DNA of 64,000 nt from JBFAPK01 sp040676675 (GTDB lineage Bacteria; Actinomycetota; Actinomycetes; Mycobacteriales; Micromonosporaceae): assembly GCF_040676675.1 (NCBI RefSeq), contig NZ_JBFAPK010000005.1, positions 124,001 through 188,000 on the forward strand, given 5' to 3'. Each line of letters begins with the position of its first letter. The stretch's first letter is position 1. A program made the translations under genes and the position numbers. Under the pieces are notes generated by a model. That model searched no databases. It was not told the DNA's origin and worked only from the letters and a program-made list of their open reading frames with translations. Below, one piece after another: positions 26,626-35,634 of this stretch.

Positions 26626-26654
26626 TTCGCACGCCGAAGTCCGGCTCCGCCCGG

Positions 26655-28565
26655 TCAGGAACTGGCCGCCACCTCGAAGTAGTACCAGTTCGACTCGCTG
26701 ACCGAACCGTCGGCCCGTACGGCTTGGACGGTCAGATCAACCCAGCCGCTCGAACTCGGCGTCCACTCGACGGTCGCCCTGCCGTCGGCGCCGGCCGGTA
26801 CCTCGGTCGGCTCCGGCGCGCCCCCGAAGTTGTAGCGGTAGGCGACGGTGTCCGTCCAGCCCGGCGGCGGGGAGAAGGTGAACGTTCCCTCGATGCCCAC
26901 GCCACCCACCGCGTGCCCGTCCGGCGGGTAGAAGTAGACGTCCGATGCCACCCCGGGCCAGGGGTCGAAGAAGACGGACCAGCCCGCGCTCTGGGAGACG
27001 AAGCCGTTGTCGCTGCGGCTGCGTACCGAGAGCCTGTGCCCGACCGGATTGTCCGCGACGAAACTGAAGTGCGCCGTACCGTCCGGCTCCGCCTGTCGGG
27101 TCACGGGCTGCCCGCCGTCGAGCGCAATCTCGTACTCACGGACGCCCACCATCCCGCTCACCGGGGTGAACGTGAACCGGACCTCCTGGCCCCACTGCGG
27201 CGTCCCGCTCTCGACCCGCACGTTCGGCGCGGACCAGGGCACCCGGGTGGTGTACCGGGCCTCCGCCGAGACGTTACCGGCGAGGTCGATCGCGCGGACC
27301 GTCAACCGCTGCTCGAATCCATTGACGGGGTTGAGGGTGACGGTCGCGGAGCCGCCCGGAACATCGGCCCTGACGGTGTTGGTTGCCGCGAACGGGTCGG
27401 TACAGACGGTCTGACCGACGTGGCCGCCGGAACTGCAGACCGGGACTCCCAAGTCGGCCCACGAGTACTCGAACCCGACGATGTCCTGGTCCCCACGAGC
27501 GGAAAAGGTGAACACCCCCGGTACACCCACCGGCGCGAAAGTGCCGTCCGACGGGTAGTTCTCCGAACTGATCGTCGGCGCCGAGGGCGCTTTGCCGTCG
27601 TAGGTGAAGAAGCAGGTTTCCGACCAGTCCGAGGTCTCTCTGCCGTCGCTGACCCTGGCCTGCCAGACGTACGACTTCCCGTCTACGAGCGTGCCCGTCG
27701 GCAGGCTGACCGAACCTACTCTCCCGGACTGCACCTGGTCCTGGCTGACGACGGTCCGGGCCGCCGGATCGTCCGCGGGCCAGACCGCGAACTCGGTCTT
27801 CAGCCGGTACTGGTCCCGCTCGTCCGAGTCGGTGCCCACCGCTTCCAGGCGCCTCGCGAATCCCCCGAGCACCCGGTACGGCTGGGCGTGCGAGCACGGA
27901 AACCCACCGTTGAACATCAGGCCGCTGTCGATCGTCGGTGCCGCGTTGTGCTCCACGGTCAGGCCGACGCTCTTGTACCAGTTCAGCCGCCGGCCATAGG
28001 CCGGATCGCCCTCGTACGGCTGCGGCACCCGGATCTCGAAGGTGACCCGTCGCCGGTCGTGCTCCACCGCGTCCTGCACGGCGGCACCCACGTCGAAGGA
28101 AAGGGTTGCCCCGGGGCAGGACTGGATGGTCAGGATCTCGTCGAGCTTCGCGATTTCCTGGGGAGCACGGTTCCAGCTCGGAGTCTCGCCCACCGGCTCA
28201 GTGCGCCAGATCTCGATCGCCCGCTTGGTGCAGTCCGCGGCGCTGGACTCCTGGATGAAGACCGTGCCCCCGTAGATCTTCGCGTCCTGGAACTGGGTGA
28301 GGTCGAAAGTCGCGTACACGCGAGAGGTGTGGGAGCCGCCGGTGCCGTCCGTCGAGGTGCCCAGCGGCATGTTGACTCCCTCGGTCCAACCGTAGGGCGT
28401 GGACGGTGTGGCCGAGTCGGTCCAGCCGATCTGGACCGACGGGGCCGAGTCGAAATGCCCGCTCGCCACGGCGGCGCCGCCCGTGGAGACGACCGCGAGC
28501 CCGGCGGCGCTGAGCGTCAGCGCGAGCGCGGCGACGAGGCCACGACGTGGCCGAGGCTGAATCAC
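26655..28565 (-). CDS. Large secreted protein with DNRLRE-like and Ig-like modules
   Basis: The protein has 636 residues. A Sec signal peptide (RPRRGLVAALALTLSAAGLAVV, then an Ala-rich cleavage area) is followed by a domain like those of DNRLRE wall proteins (SRVYATFDLTQF, then WNRAPQEIAKLDEI). Several beta-sandwich repeats follow, such as PSAPTISSENYPSDG, FTFSARGDQDIVGFEYSW and LTVRAIDLAGNVS. It has no evident catalytic motif. The likely role is surface binding or a structural wall-associated protein. GTG 28565 was chosen because GGGAGGA lies just upstream and the signal peptide begins there. Confidence 0.8.
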   Translation of the reverse strand: MIQPRPRRGLVAALALTLSAAGLAVVSTGGAAVASGHFDSAPSVQIGWTDSATPSTPYGWTEGVNMPLGTSTDGTGGSHTSRVYATFDLTQFQDAKIYGGTVFIQESSAADCTKRAIEIWRTEPVGETPSWNRAPQEIAKLDEILTIQSCPGATLSFDVGAAVQDAVEHDRRRVTFEIRVPQPYEGDPAYGRRLNWYKSVGLTVEHNAAPTIDSGLMFNGGFPCSHAQPYRVLGGFARRLEAVGTDSDERDQYRLKTEFAVWPADDPAARTVVSQDQVQSGRVGSVSLPTGTLVDGKSYVWQARVSDGRETSDWSETCFFTYDGKAPSAPTISSENYPSDGTFAPVGVPGVFTFSARGDQDIVGFEYSWADLGVPVCSSGGHVGQTVCTDPFAATNTVRADVPGGSATVTLNPVNGFEQRLTVRAIDLAGNVSAEARYTTRVPWSAPNVRVESGTPQWGQEVRFTFTPVSGMVGVREYEIALDGGQPVTRQAEPDGTAHFSFVADNPVGHRLSVRSRSDNGFVSQSAGWSVFFDPWPGVASDVYFYPPDGHAVGGVGIEGTFTFSPPPGWTDTVAYRYNFGGAPEPTEVPAGADGRATVEWTPSSSGWVDLTVQAVRADGSVSESNWYYFEVAASS

Positions 28566-28656
28566 AGTGAAGGGTCCTCCCGTGTGCCCGTTCCGTGTCC
28601 GAACGGTCACCGGGATTCAACCGTCCCGGTACGACATCCAGCAACGCCGTTTCCCG

Positions 28657-29808
28657 TCACAACCAGTCTCGGTGCTTGAAGATCAGATAGAGGCTGCCGG
28701 AGACCACGAGCATCAGCGCCACCGCGAACGGGTAGCCGAGCACCCAGTGCAGCTCGGGCATGTGGTCGAAGTTCATGCCGTACACGGTGCCGATCAGGGT
28801 CGGGGCGAAGAGGATCGCCGCCCAGGCGGAGATCTTCTTGATCTCCTCGTTCTGCGCGTAACTGGCCTCTGTCAGGTTCTTGACCTCCTCGTTCTGCGTC
28901 TGGGAGACCAGCGTCGCGTTGAGGGCGAGGATCTCGCCGAGGATCTGCCGGAAGCCGTGCACCCGCTCGGCCACGGTGGTCGCGTGGTCGGCCACGTCGG
29001 CCAGGTAACGGCGCAGCTCGTCGTCGGTGTCGTACTTCTCGAAGCCGGCGGTGAGGCTCCGCAGGATGTCGATCAGCGGTCGGGTCGCCCGCTGGAACTC
29101 GATCACCTCGCGGGAGAGTTCGTAGATCCGCCGCGTCACCTGCGGGTCGCGGAGGAAGACCTCGCTCTCGATCTCGTCGATGTCGTGCTGCAGTCCGCCG
29201 ATGACCGGGGCGTAGCCGTCGACCACGCTGTCCAGGATCGCGTACAGGATCGCCTCCGGGCCGCGCCGCAACAGGTCCGGGTCGTCCTCCATCCGACCGC
29301 GTACGGCGGTCAGTTCGGGCGCCTGGCCGTGCCGTACCGTCACCACGAAGTTCCCCCCGACGAAAATGTGCACCTCGCCGAAGTCGACCTCCTCCGTCTC
29401 GTCCAGGTACCGGGCGGCGCGCAGTACGACGAAGAGCGTCTCGCCGTACCGTTCCAGCTTCGGGCGCTGGTGGGCGACGATCGCGTCCTCGACCGCCAGC
29501 TCGTGCAGGCCGAACTCCTCCGCCAGCGCCAGCAGCTGCGCCTCGGTCGGCCGGTACAGCCCGATCCACGCCAACGTGCCGGGTTGCTCGCGCAGCAACC
29601 GGCACGCCTCGGCGACGTTCGGCGGGGTGGCGACCCGGCGGCCGTCCCGGTAGATCGCCGAAGTGACCACACTCTCCTCGACCGGCCCGGTGGAGACGCG
29701 GGCCCGTGGGTCCATCGACAGCTCCGGGGGCGAGAGCTGCGGATAGCGCTCCGGGGAGCGGCGCGCGGACCTCGTGGGACGCGACGAACGCGGACGCCTC
29801 TCCGGCAC
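28657..29808 (-). CDS. corA: CorA-family magnesium/divalent cation transporter
   Basis: The protein has 383 residues. It has the long acidic and helical cytoplasmic funnel, then two C-terminal membrane helices separated by the signature YGMNF, with sequence FDHMPELHWVLGYPFAVAL after it. CorA forms a pentameric Mg2+ channel in the cell membrane. GTG 29808 was chosen because GGAGGG precedes it at ideal spacing; an internal ATG also exists near residue 32. It reads the same way as the secreted-protein gene, 91 bases upstream of it, but a shared function is not implied. Confidence 0.93.
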   Translation of the reverse strand: MPERRPRSSRPTRSARRSPERYPQLSPPELSMDPRARVSTGPVEESVVTSAIYRDGRRVATPPNVAEACRLLREQPGTLAWIGLYRPTEAQLLALAEEFGLHELAVEDAIVAHQRPKLERYGETLFVVLRAARYLDETEEVDFGEVHIFVGGNFVVTVRHGQAPELTAVRGRMEDDPDLLRRGPEAILYAILDSVVDGYAPVIGGLQHDIDEIESEVFLRDPQVTRRIYELSREVIEFQRATRPLIDILRSLTAGFEKYDTDDELRRYLADVADHATTVAERVHGFRQILGEILALNATLVSQTQNEEVKNLTEASYAQNEEIKKISAWAAILFAPTLIGTVYGMNFDHMPELHWVLGYPFAVALMLVVSGSLYLIFKHRDWL

Positions 29809-30056
29809 GGCACCCTCCACCCCGGGTCGACACCCCTCGCGGCCGGCCGGCGCGCGCCGGTCGGCCGATCCGTCAGTCCACCCCATCAAACCAGCCATAA
29901 AAGCCCGCAATGCCGTAAATCGGCAGCCGCGGACCCGGCCATGGTCAGACGAGGCACACCCGGGTCGGCGGACCGAGGCCCGGGGCGTGTCCGCCCGGCG
30001 ACGAACGCCCTGATGCCAGTCGAAGGCTTGGCGGTCGATCGCGGGATTCTCGTCAC

Positions 30057-30191
30057 GTGGCGACCGATCCGGTGCGGGTGTTGGGCAAGATGGAACGGCT
30101 CACCGTACGGGTGGAGGAGAACGTCGTGATCACAGCAGCTTCCGGCTCGGCCCCGTCGTACCGGGCGCGCCCGCACCGGGTCCTGGCATGA
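30057..30191 (+). CDS. Possible 44-residue ORF coupled to the acetyltransferase
   Basis: A GTG-initiated frame encodes MATDPVRVLGKMERLTVRV and continues to RPHRVLA. Its TGA overlaps the ATG of the GNAT gene (ATGA at 30188-30191). That overlap favours a real small gene or a leader for coupled translation. The ribosome-binding site is weak and I know no homologue. The region from 29809 to 30056 shows no other gene. Confidence 0.4.
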   Translation: MATDPVRVLGKMERLTVRVEENVVITAASGSAPSYRARPHRVLA

Positions 30192-30898
30192 CCGCCGCCG
30201 GGGCGCTCGACAGCGCCGTGCTCGACCGGGTGGTCTGGGCCTCCCTGACCGGCGCGCCCACCGGCCTGGTCGAGGTGGCCGGCGAGGCCGCCCGCTACCA
30301 CCCGGACGTCTCGCCCTTCGCGAGCGTCGCCGACCCGGCCGACCCGCGCGGCTGGCACGACCTGGCCGCGCTCGCCGGACCGGGCGGGGAGGTGCTGCTG
30401 ACGGGCGAGGACTTCCCGCCGCCGGAGAGCTGGGAGATCACCTGGCGCGTCGACGGGGTACAGATGGTCGGCCTCGCCGTGGCCGCCGCCGACGATCCCG
30501 AGGTCGTGCCGCTCGGCCCGGACGACGTACCGGAGATGCTCGACCTGACCGAGCGGACCAGGCCGGGACCGTTCCGTCCGCGCACCGTCGAGATGGGAAC
30601 CTACCTGGGCATCCGCCGCGACGGTCGGCTCGCCGCGATGGCCGGCGAGCGGCTGCGCCCGCCGGGCTGGACGGAGATCAGTGCCGTCTGCACCGATCCG
30701 GCGTACCGCGGCCAGGGGCTCGCCGGCCGGCTGATCAGGGCGGTCGCCGCCGGCATCCGCCGCCGCGACGAGATCCCGTTCCTGCACACCGGTGCCGACA
30801 ACACCAACGCGATCCGGCTGTACGAGGCGCTCGGCTTCGAGCTGCGCCGCGAGGTCACCTTCGCCGTCGCGCGGGTACCGCAGCCGCCGACTCCCTGA
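30188..30898 (+). CDS. GNAT-family N-acetyltransferase
   Basis: The protein has 236 residues. The acetyl-CoA loop is ISAVCTDPAYRGQGLAGRLI (motif A, with R-G-Q-G-L-A), and the C-terminus has NTNAIRLYEALGFELRREV. These show the GNAT fold. Members transfer acetyl groups to amines of small molecules or proteins; the acceptor is not evident. The start overlaps the stop of a possible 44-residue ORF. It converges on the receiver-domain gene at 30944. Confidence 0.92.
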   Translation: MTAAGALDSAVLDRVVWASLTGAPTGLVEVAGEAARYHPDVSPFASVADPADPRGWHDLAALAGPGGEVLLTGEDFPPPESWEITWRVDGVQMVGLAVAAADDPEVVPLGPDDVPEMLDLTERTRPGPFRPRTVEMGTYLGIRRDGRLAAMAGERLRPPGWTEISAVCTDPAYRGQGLAGRLIRAVAAGIRRRDEIPFLHTGADNTNAIRLYEALGFELRREVTFAVARVPQPPTP

Positions 30899-30943
30899 GC
30901 CGCGCGTTCCCGTCCACAGCTAACTCCGCCGCGGCGTCGCGCG

Positions 30944-32119
30944 CTACCGCAGCATCGCGGCCAGCCGCGAGGGCGAACTGGTGTGCAGGACGCCGGGGAT
31001 GGAACGGACGGTCTGTTCGACGGGTGCCATGCTCTCGGGGCTGGAGTAGAGGATCACCCTGGTCTGGTTGCCGGCACCGCGCATGGCCTGGACGAGTTCG
31101 AGTCCCGCCCGTGGGTTGTAGTTGCCGCCCCGTTCGACCCGGCCCATGTCGGAGACGACCAGGTCGACCGGCCCCTCGGTGGCCAGCAGGTGCAGCGCCT
31201 CGGCGGTCGAGCGCGCCTGCAGCACGGAATAGCCGGCCTCCACGGCCCGCGCCCGTTCGTACACGATCGTGTCCGGCTCGTCGTCGACCCAGAGCAGCTT
31301 CCCGCTGGAGATGGGCGGGGGCGCGACCGGCCCCGGCGTTCCCCACGGAATGGGCGGCGGTACGGACGGCAGCGGTGGCGGTACGGGCGCCGGGCCCTGC
31401 GTCCCCGGGCCCCACGTTCCCGGAACCGGCGTTCCCGGGACCGGCGTTCCCGGGACCGGCGTCCCCGGAAACTGCGTTACCGGACCCGGTGTCACCGGCG
31501 GCTCGGTCCGGGCGGGCGGCGGCTCGTCGGAGGCGGGCACCCCCGGCTCGCGGTCGGCCGCGGCCCCCGGCTCGGCACGCTCATCCGGTCCCGTCTCCCG
31601 GTCGTCCTCGCTCTCCGGCACCGAGCCGTACCCGCCCGGGGCACCGCCGTAGGAACCACCGGGCGCCGAGCCGTAGGGATCGCCCGGTGCCGAGCCGTAG
31701 GGACCGCCCGGCACCGGGCCGTACCCGCCCGGGACACCGCCGTAGCCACCGCCGGGGACGGGTACGGGAGGCTGCGGCGCGCCGGGGTACGGCGGCCACG
31801 GCGCGTAGGGATCGTTGGTCGAGGGCGGCCCGGGCGGCGGCATCGGGACCGGCGGGTACCACCCTCCGCCGTCCACGGCGGCCGGCGCGGTGACCCCCTG
31901 CTCAAGGGTGTTGATCCGGTCCTGGAGATCCTCGATCAGTTTCCGGGTCTCGTCGGTGGCGCGCTGCACGCCGACCCGGTTCCCGGCGATCTCGATCTCG
32001 AAGGAGCTGCTGTCGTTCAGCAGCCTCCGGACGATCGGAAGCAGCGCCAGGACCACCCCGCCGATGACGATCGGCCAGATCAGCGCTGCGATGGCTTTGA
32101 GTAACTCCGCGATCTGCAT
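30944..32119 (-). CDS. Membrane-anchored response-regulator receiver-like protein with Pro/Gly-rich linker
   Basis: The protein has 391 residues. A membrane helix lies near the N-terminus (LLKAIAALIWPIVIGGVVLALLPIV), then a short coiled-coil-like stretch (RKLIEDLQDRINTLEQG). About 180 residues of Pro/Gly/Tyr-rich linker follow, with PVPGT and GSAPG repeats. The C-terminal domain looks like a receiver: LLWVDDEPDTI, VDLVVSDMGRV (possible phospho-acceptor Asp) and VILYSSPESMA. No output domain or histidine kinase is nearby. ATG 32119 has GGGGA just upstream. The receiver call is moderately sure; its partner and signal are unknown. Confidence 0.77.
   Translation of the reverse strand: MQIAELLKAIAALIWPIVIGGVVLALLPIVRRLLNDSSSFEIEIAGNRVGVQRATDETRKLIEDLQDRINTLEQGVTAPAAVDGGGWYPPVPMPPPGPPSTNDPYAPWPPYPGAPQPPVPVPGGGYGGVPGGYGPVPGGPYGSAPGDPYGSAPGGSYGGAPGGYGSVPESEDDRETGPDERAEPGAAADREPGVPASDEPPPARTEPPVTPGPVTQFPGTPVPGTPVPGTPVPGTWGPGTQGPAPVPPPLPSVPPPIPWGTPGPVAPPPISSGKLLWVDDEPDTIVYERARAVEAGYSVLQARSTAEALHLLATEGPVDLVVSDMGRVERGGNYNPRAGLELVQAMRGAGNQTRVILYSSPESMAPVEQTVRSIPGVLHTSSPSRLAAMLR
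31415..31480. repeat. 15-bp tandem repeats within the linker-coding region
   Basis: Units like GGCGTTCCCGGGACC recur about every 15 bases and encode the repeated PVPGT of the receiver-protein linker. A further 24-base repeat (CCGAGCCGTAGGGAYCGCCCGG) lies at about 31,669-31,717. Copy number may vary between strains. Confidence 0.75.
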
Positions 32120-32192
32120 GGTCCCCGACACGTTCGCTCTCGGCGGCTCGGACAGTCGCAGAGACTACAGCCGATCGGCACTGTGGACGGTC

Positions 32193-32227
32193 GGGCCCCT
32201 TGCCATACCGGTGATGGCAAGGAGCCC
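32193..32227 (-). terminator. Terminator of the beta-mannoside operon
   Basis: GGGCCCCTTGCCAT and ATGGCAAGGAGCCC form a 14-base stem with one mismatch around ACCGGTG. It begins 7 bases past the stop of the beta-mannosidase gene on its leftward side. Confidence 0.75.
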
Positions 32228-32234
32228 TTCCCGC

Positions 32235-34691
32235 TCAGCTCGCCCGGTCGTTGACGTGGCGCAGCACCGGATGGCGCGCGAGGTCCTTCGGGTCCAGCGG
32301 TTCGCCCGATCGGACCAGGAACGTCGCCGACTCGCCCGGCAGGAGCGTGACCAGCGCGTTGTCGACCTCCGCGGCCGGATCGAGCCGGTCGGGGAAGAGG
32401 GTCAGGTCGCGCAGGATGGTCTCGGCGGTGACCCGTACCAGCAGCCCGCCGTCGACCCGCTCGGCCGTGACCCCGTACGCCCCGGACGGGTACTCGACGT
32501 CGCGGTCCTCCGCGAAGAACCAGAGGGCCCGCTCCGCCTCGCCGCCGTCGGAGTCGACGAGCAGCAACTCACGACGGGGCTCCTCGGCGACCGCCAGCTC
32601 GACCGGCAGCGGCACGGTCACCGCCGAGTACGCCGGCACGTCCAGCTCGATCGAGAGCTTGGCGCGGGGCTGCCCGGTCAGCGTCAGGCGGCTCACCTCC
32701 GCCGCCCCGGTCCACGGCCGCGCGGTCTCGTTCACCGCGACCACGGCCAGCCCGCCGTCGCGCGGCTGCACGGTGAGCAGCCGGTCGGCGAAGACCCGGC
32801 GCAGCGCGTACCACAGGGGCTTGCGCCGCCCGTCCCCGTCCACGGCGGACCACGAGGTGACCGGCCAGCAGTCGTTGAGCTGCCAGACGATCGCGCCCAT
32901 GCAGACCGGACGGTGCGACCGGAAGTGCTCGATACCCAGCGCGATCGCCCGCGCCTGGTTGACCTGCGTCAGGTAGTGCCAGTCGTCGAAGTCGCGCGGC
33001 GCCGGCAGGTGCGCGTCCAGCCCGCGTCGCAGCTTGGCGTCCCCGTCGCTCGCCTTCTGGTGGTGGGCCATGCCGGGCGAGTCGTGCGCCAGCGACTCGT
33101 CCGAGAGGGCCCGGCGCAGCGTCGCGTACGCCGGCGGCGCCTGGTAGCCGAACTCCGCCACGAACCGGGGCACGTAGTCCCGGTAGTGGACGTAGTCCAC
33201 CCGGTTCCAGACGTCCCAGATGTGCATGCTGCCGTACGACGGGTCGTTCGGGTGCCGGTCCGGGCTGCCCGACCAGGGGCTGCCGGGCCAGTACGGCCGG
33301 GTCGGGTCCAGCGCGCCGACGATGCCGGGCAGCACCTCGTGGTAGTAGCCGGCGCCCCAGGTCCGGTCGCCGAGCTGCTCCTGCCAACCCCAGTCGTGCC
33401 AGCCCCAGATGTTCTCGTTGTTGCCGGTCCACATCACCAGGCTCGGATGGCTGGCCAGCCGGGTCACCTGCTCGGTCGCCTCGGCGGCAACCTCGCTGGC
33501 GAACGGCTCCTCCTCCGGGTACGCCGCGCAGGCGAAGAGGAAGTCCTGCATCACCAGCAGCCCCAGCTCGTCGGCGAGCTCGTAGAAGTCCTCGGACTCG
33601 TACCGGCCGCCGCCCCAGACCCGCAGCAGGTTGACGTTGGCCTCGACCGCCTGCGCGAACCGCCGCGCGTACCGGGGCCGGTCGACCCGGGTGGGGAACG
33701 CGTCGTCGGGGATCCAGTTCACCCCGCGCGCGAAGATCGGCAGGTCGTTGACCACGATCGTGAACGCCGAGCCGTGCTCGTCCGCCCCGCTGTCGAGGCG
33801 TACCGAGCGGAAGCCGATCCGGCGCGACCACGTGTCCCGTACCGCGCCGTCGGGGCCCTGCAGGGCCACGTCGAGCGGGTAGAGCGGCTGCTCGCCGTAG
33901 CCGCGGGGCCACCAGAGCCGGGGGGACGCGACGGTGGCGGTCAGCACCGCCGTACGCTCGCCGGGCGCGAGGACCGCCTCTGCGCGTACGCCGTCGACGG
34001 TGGCGTGGACGGTGAGCGGCTCGTCGCTCGCCCGCTCGACCTCGACGTGCACCTCGACCCGGCCCGCGCCGTCCGCGACCGTCACCAGCGGGCGTACGCT
34101 CGCCAGCCGTGCCACGCCCCAGGAGTGCAGCCCGATCTCCTGCCAGATGCCGGCGGTGACCAGCGTCGGTCCCCAGTCCCAGCCGAAGTTGCAGGCCATC
34201 TTGCGGATGAAGGCGAACGGCTCGGGGTAGGCGTTGGGCAGCTCGCCGAGGCGGGTGCGCTGCGCCTCGGCATACCGGTAGGCCGATTCGAACCGGACCC
34301 GGAGCACGTTCTCGCCGACGCGCAGCAGATCGCGCACGTCGAAGCGGTAGCCCCGGTGCATGTTGGCGGTGCGCCCCACCTCCACGTCGTTGAGCAGTAC
34401 CGTCGCCACCGTGTCCAGCCCGGCGCAGACCAGGTCCACCCGGGGATCCTCGCCGCCGTCCCACTCGAACGTGGTCTCGTAGACCCAGTCGGTCCGGCCG
34501 ATCCAGGCCAGTCCGGTCTCGTTGTCGTCCAGGTACGGGTCGGGGATGAGCCCGGCGGCGAGCAGGTCGGTGTGCACGCAGCCCGGCACGGTCGCCGGTA
34601 CCCGCACCTCCGCGATCTCCGCCGGTACCTGCGGCCCGGGTACGGCCCGCAGGTACCAGCCGTCGTGCAGCGTCTGGATCGTCACGGCCAC
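32235..34691 (-). CDS. Beta-mannosidase, glycoside hydrolase family 2
   Basis: The protein has 818 residues, a normal length for GH2 mannosidases. Domains in order are the sugar-binding jelly roll, Ig-like domain, TIM barrel with MWTGNNENIWGWHDWGW (acid/base Glu in NNE, about residue 424) and FVAEFGYQ (nucleophile Glu, about 512), then C-terminal beta domains. There is no signal peptide, so it acts in the cytoplasm on imported beta-mannosides. The GTG start lies 25 bases after the second permease, so it belongs to the same operon. The substrate call is from family motifs; other beta-glycosides are possible. Confidence 0.92.
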   Translation of the reverse strand: MAVTIQTLHDGWYLRAVPGPQVPAEIAEVRVPATVPGCVHTDLLAAGLIPDPYLDDNETGLAWIGRTDWVYETTFEWDGGEDPRVDLVCAGLDTVATVLLNDVEVGRTANMHRGYRFDVRDLLRVGENVLRVRFESAYRYAEAQRTRLGELPNAYPEPFAFIRKMACNFGWDWGPTLVTAGIWQEIGLHSWGVARLASVRPLVTVADGAGRVEVHVEVERASDEPLTVHATVDGVRAEAVLAPGERTAVLTATVASPRLWWPRGYGEQPLYPLDVALQGPDGAVRDTWSRRIGFRSVRLDSGADEHGSAFTIVVNDLPIFARGVNWIPDDAFPTRVDRPRYARRFAQAVEANVNLLRVWGGGRYESEDFYELADELGLLVMQDFLFACAAYPEEEPFASEVAAEATEQVTRLASHPSLVMWTGNNENIWGWHDWGWQEQLGDRTWGAGYYHEVLPGIVGALDPTRPYWPGSPWSGSPDRHPNDPSYGSMHIWDVWNRVDYVHYRDYVPRFVAEFGYQAPPAYATLRRALSDESLAHDSPGMAHHQKASDGDAKLRRGLDAHLPAPRDFDDWHYLTQVNQARAIALGIEHFRSHRPVCMGAIVWQLNDCWPVTSWSAVDGDGRRKPLWYALRRVFADRLLTVQPRDGGLAVVAVNETARPWTGAAEVSRLTLTGQPRAKLSIELDVPAYSAVTVPLPVELAVAEEPRRELLLVDSDGGEAERALWFFAEDRDVEYPSGAYGVTAERVDGGLLVRVTAETILRDLTLFPDRLDPAAEVDNALVTLLPGESATFLVRSGEPLDPKDLARHPVLRHVNDRAS

Positions 34692-34716
34692 CTCGGCTGG
34701 CCCGCGTCACGACTGA

Positions 34717-35634
34717 TCAAGATTTCACCGCGCCTTCCATGATCCCTCGAACAATTTGCCGGCCCCCGACGAAGAGCATCACCAGCAGGGGCAGTGTCGC
34801 CACGAAGGCGCCGGCCAGCACCCGACGGTAGATCACGTAGTTCCCGCTGGCCAGGTCCGAGATCGCGACCATCGAGGTGGGGTAGTCCGTGCCGCTCAGC
34901 GTGATCAATGGCCACTGGAAGTCGTTCCAGGTGGCGACGAAGGTCAGCAGCCCGAGCACCGCGAGCGCCGGGCGGATCGACGGCAGCACGACGCTCCAGA
35001 AAATCCGCATCGTGGTCGCCCCGTCCACCCGGCCGGACTCGACCAGTTCGTCCGGTACGGCGTTGACGATGAACTGCCGCATGTAGAAGACCCCAAAGGC
35101 GGTCACCAGCCCGGGCGCGATGACGGCGAGCAGGGTGCCGTTCCAGCCCAGCTTGCCCATCACGATGTAGAGCGCGACGACGCCGAGCTGGTTCGGCACG
35201 GTCAGGGTGAGCACCACCAGCAGCATCAGCAGCCGGCTGCCCGCGAAGCGCAGCTTGGCGAAGGCGAAGCCGGCCAGCGAGCAGAAGAACAGCACCGACG
35301 CGGTCACCACGGTCGAGACGATGACGCTGTTCACCAGCGACGCGGCGAAGTACACGTCCTGGAGCGAGAAGACCTCGCGCAGGTTGACCAGCAGTTGGCT
35401 GCCCGGCACCACCGTCGGCGGGATCTGCGCCAGCGCCTCGTCGGTACTGGTGGCGATCACGAACATCCAGTAGATCGGGAACGCCGCGAAGAGGCTGATC
35501 AGGGAGAGCAGCACGTACGTCCAGAACCCCCCGGGGGTGTCCTGCGGGGCGCGCCCCAGCAGCCTCGGCCGGGCACGCCTGGCGGTGCTCGCCGGTACGG
35601 TCGCCGGCCTCTCCTCCACGGGCACTGTGCTCAC
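34717..35634 (-). CDS. ABC sugar transporter permease (MalG/CUT1 type)
   Basis: The protein has 305 residues and six membrane helices. It carries the EAA loop ESGRVDGATTMRIFWSVVLPSIRPAL, the contact site for the ATPase. It is the second inner-membrane subunit of the mannoside importer. GTG 35634 overlaps the stop of the first permease (GTGA), so the two are coupled. The beta-mannosidase gene follows immediately. There is no ATP-binding subunit in the operon. Many actinomycete CUT1 importers share one MsiK-type ATPase encoded elsewhere. Confidence 0.93.
   Translation of the reverse strand: MSTVPVEERPATVPASTARRARPRLLGRAPQDTPGGFWTYVLLSLISLFAAFPIYWMFVIATSTDEALAQIPPTVVPGSQLLVNLREVFSLQDVYFAASLVNSVIVSTVVTASVLFFCSLAGFAFAKLRFAGSRLLMLLVVLTLTVPNQLGVVALYIVMGKLGWNGTLLAVIAPGLVTAFGVFYMRQFIVNAVPDELVESGRVDGATTMRIFWSVVLPSIRPALAVLGLLTFVATWNDFQWPLITLSGTDYPTSMVAISDLASGNYVIYRRVLAGAFVATLPLLVMLFVGGRQIVRGIMEGAVKS

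Noticed and set aside
24768..28679. A 1,300-codon rightward frame across two leftward genes
   Set aside because: It spans two genes with recognisable domains on the other strand, has no motif of its own, and is typical of mirror frames in high-GC DNA.
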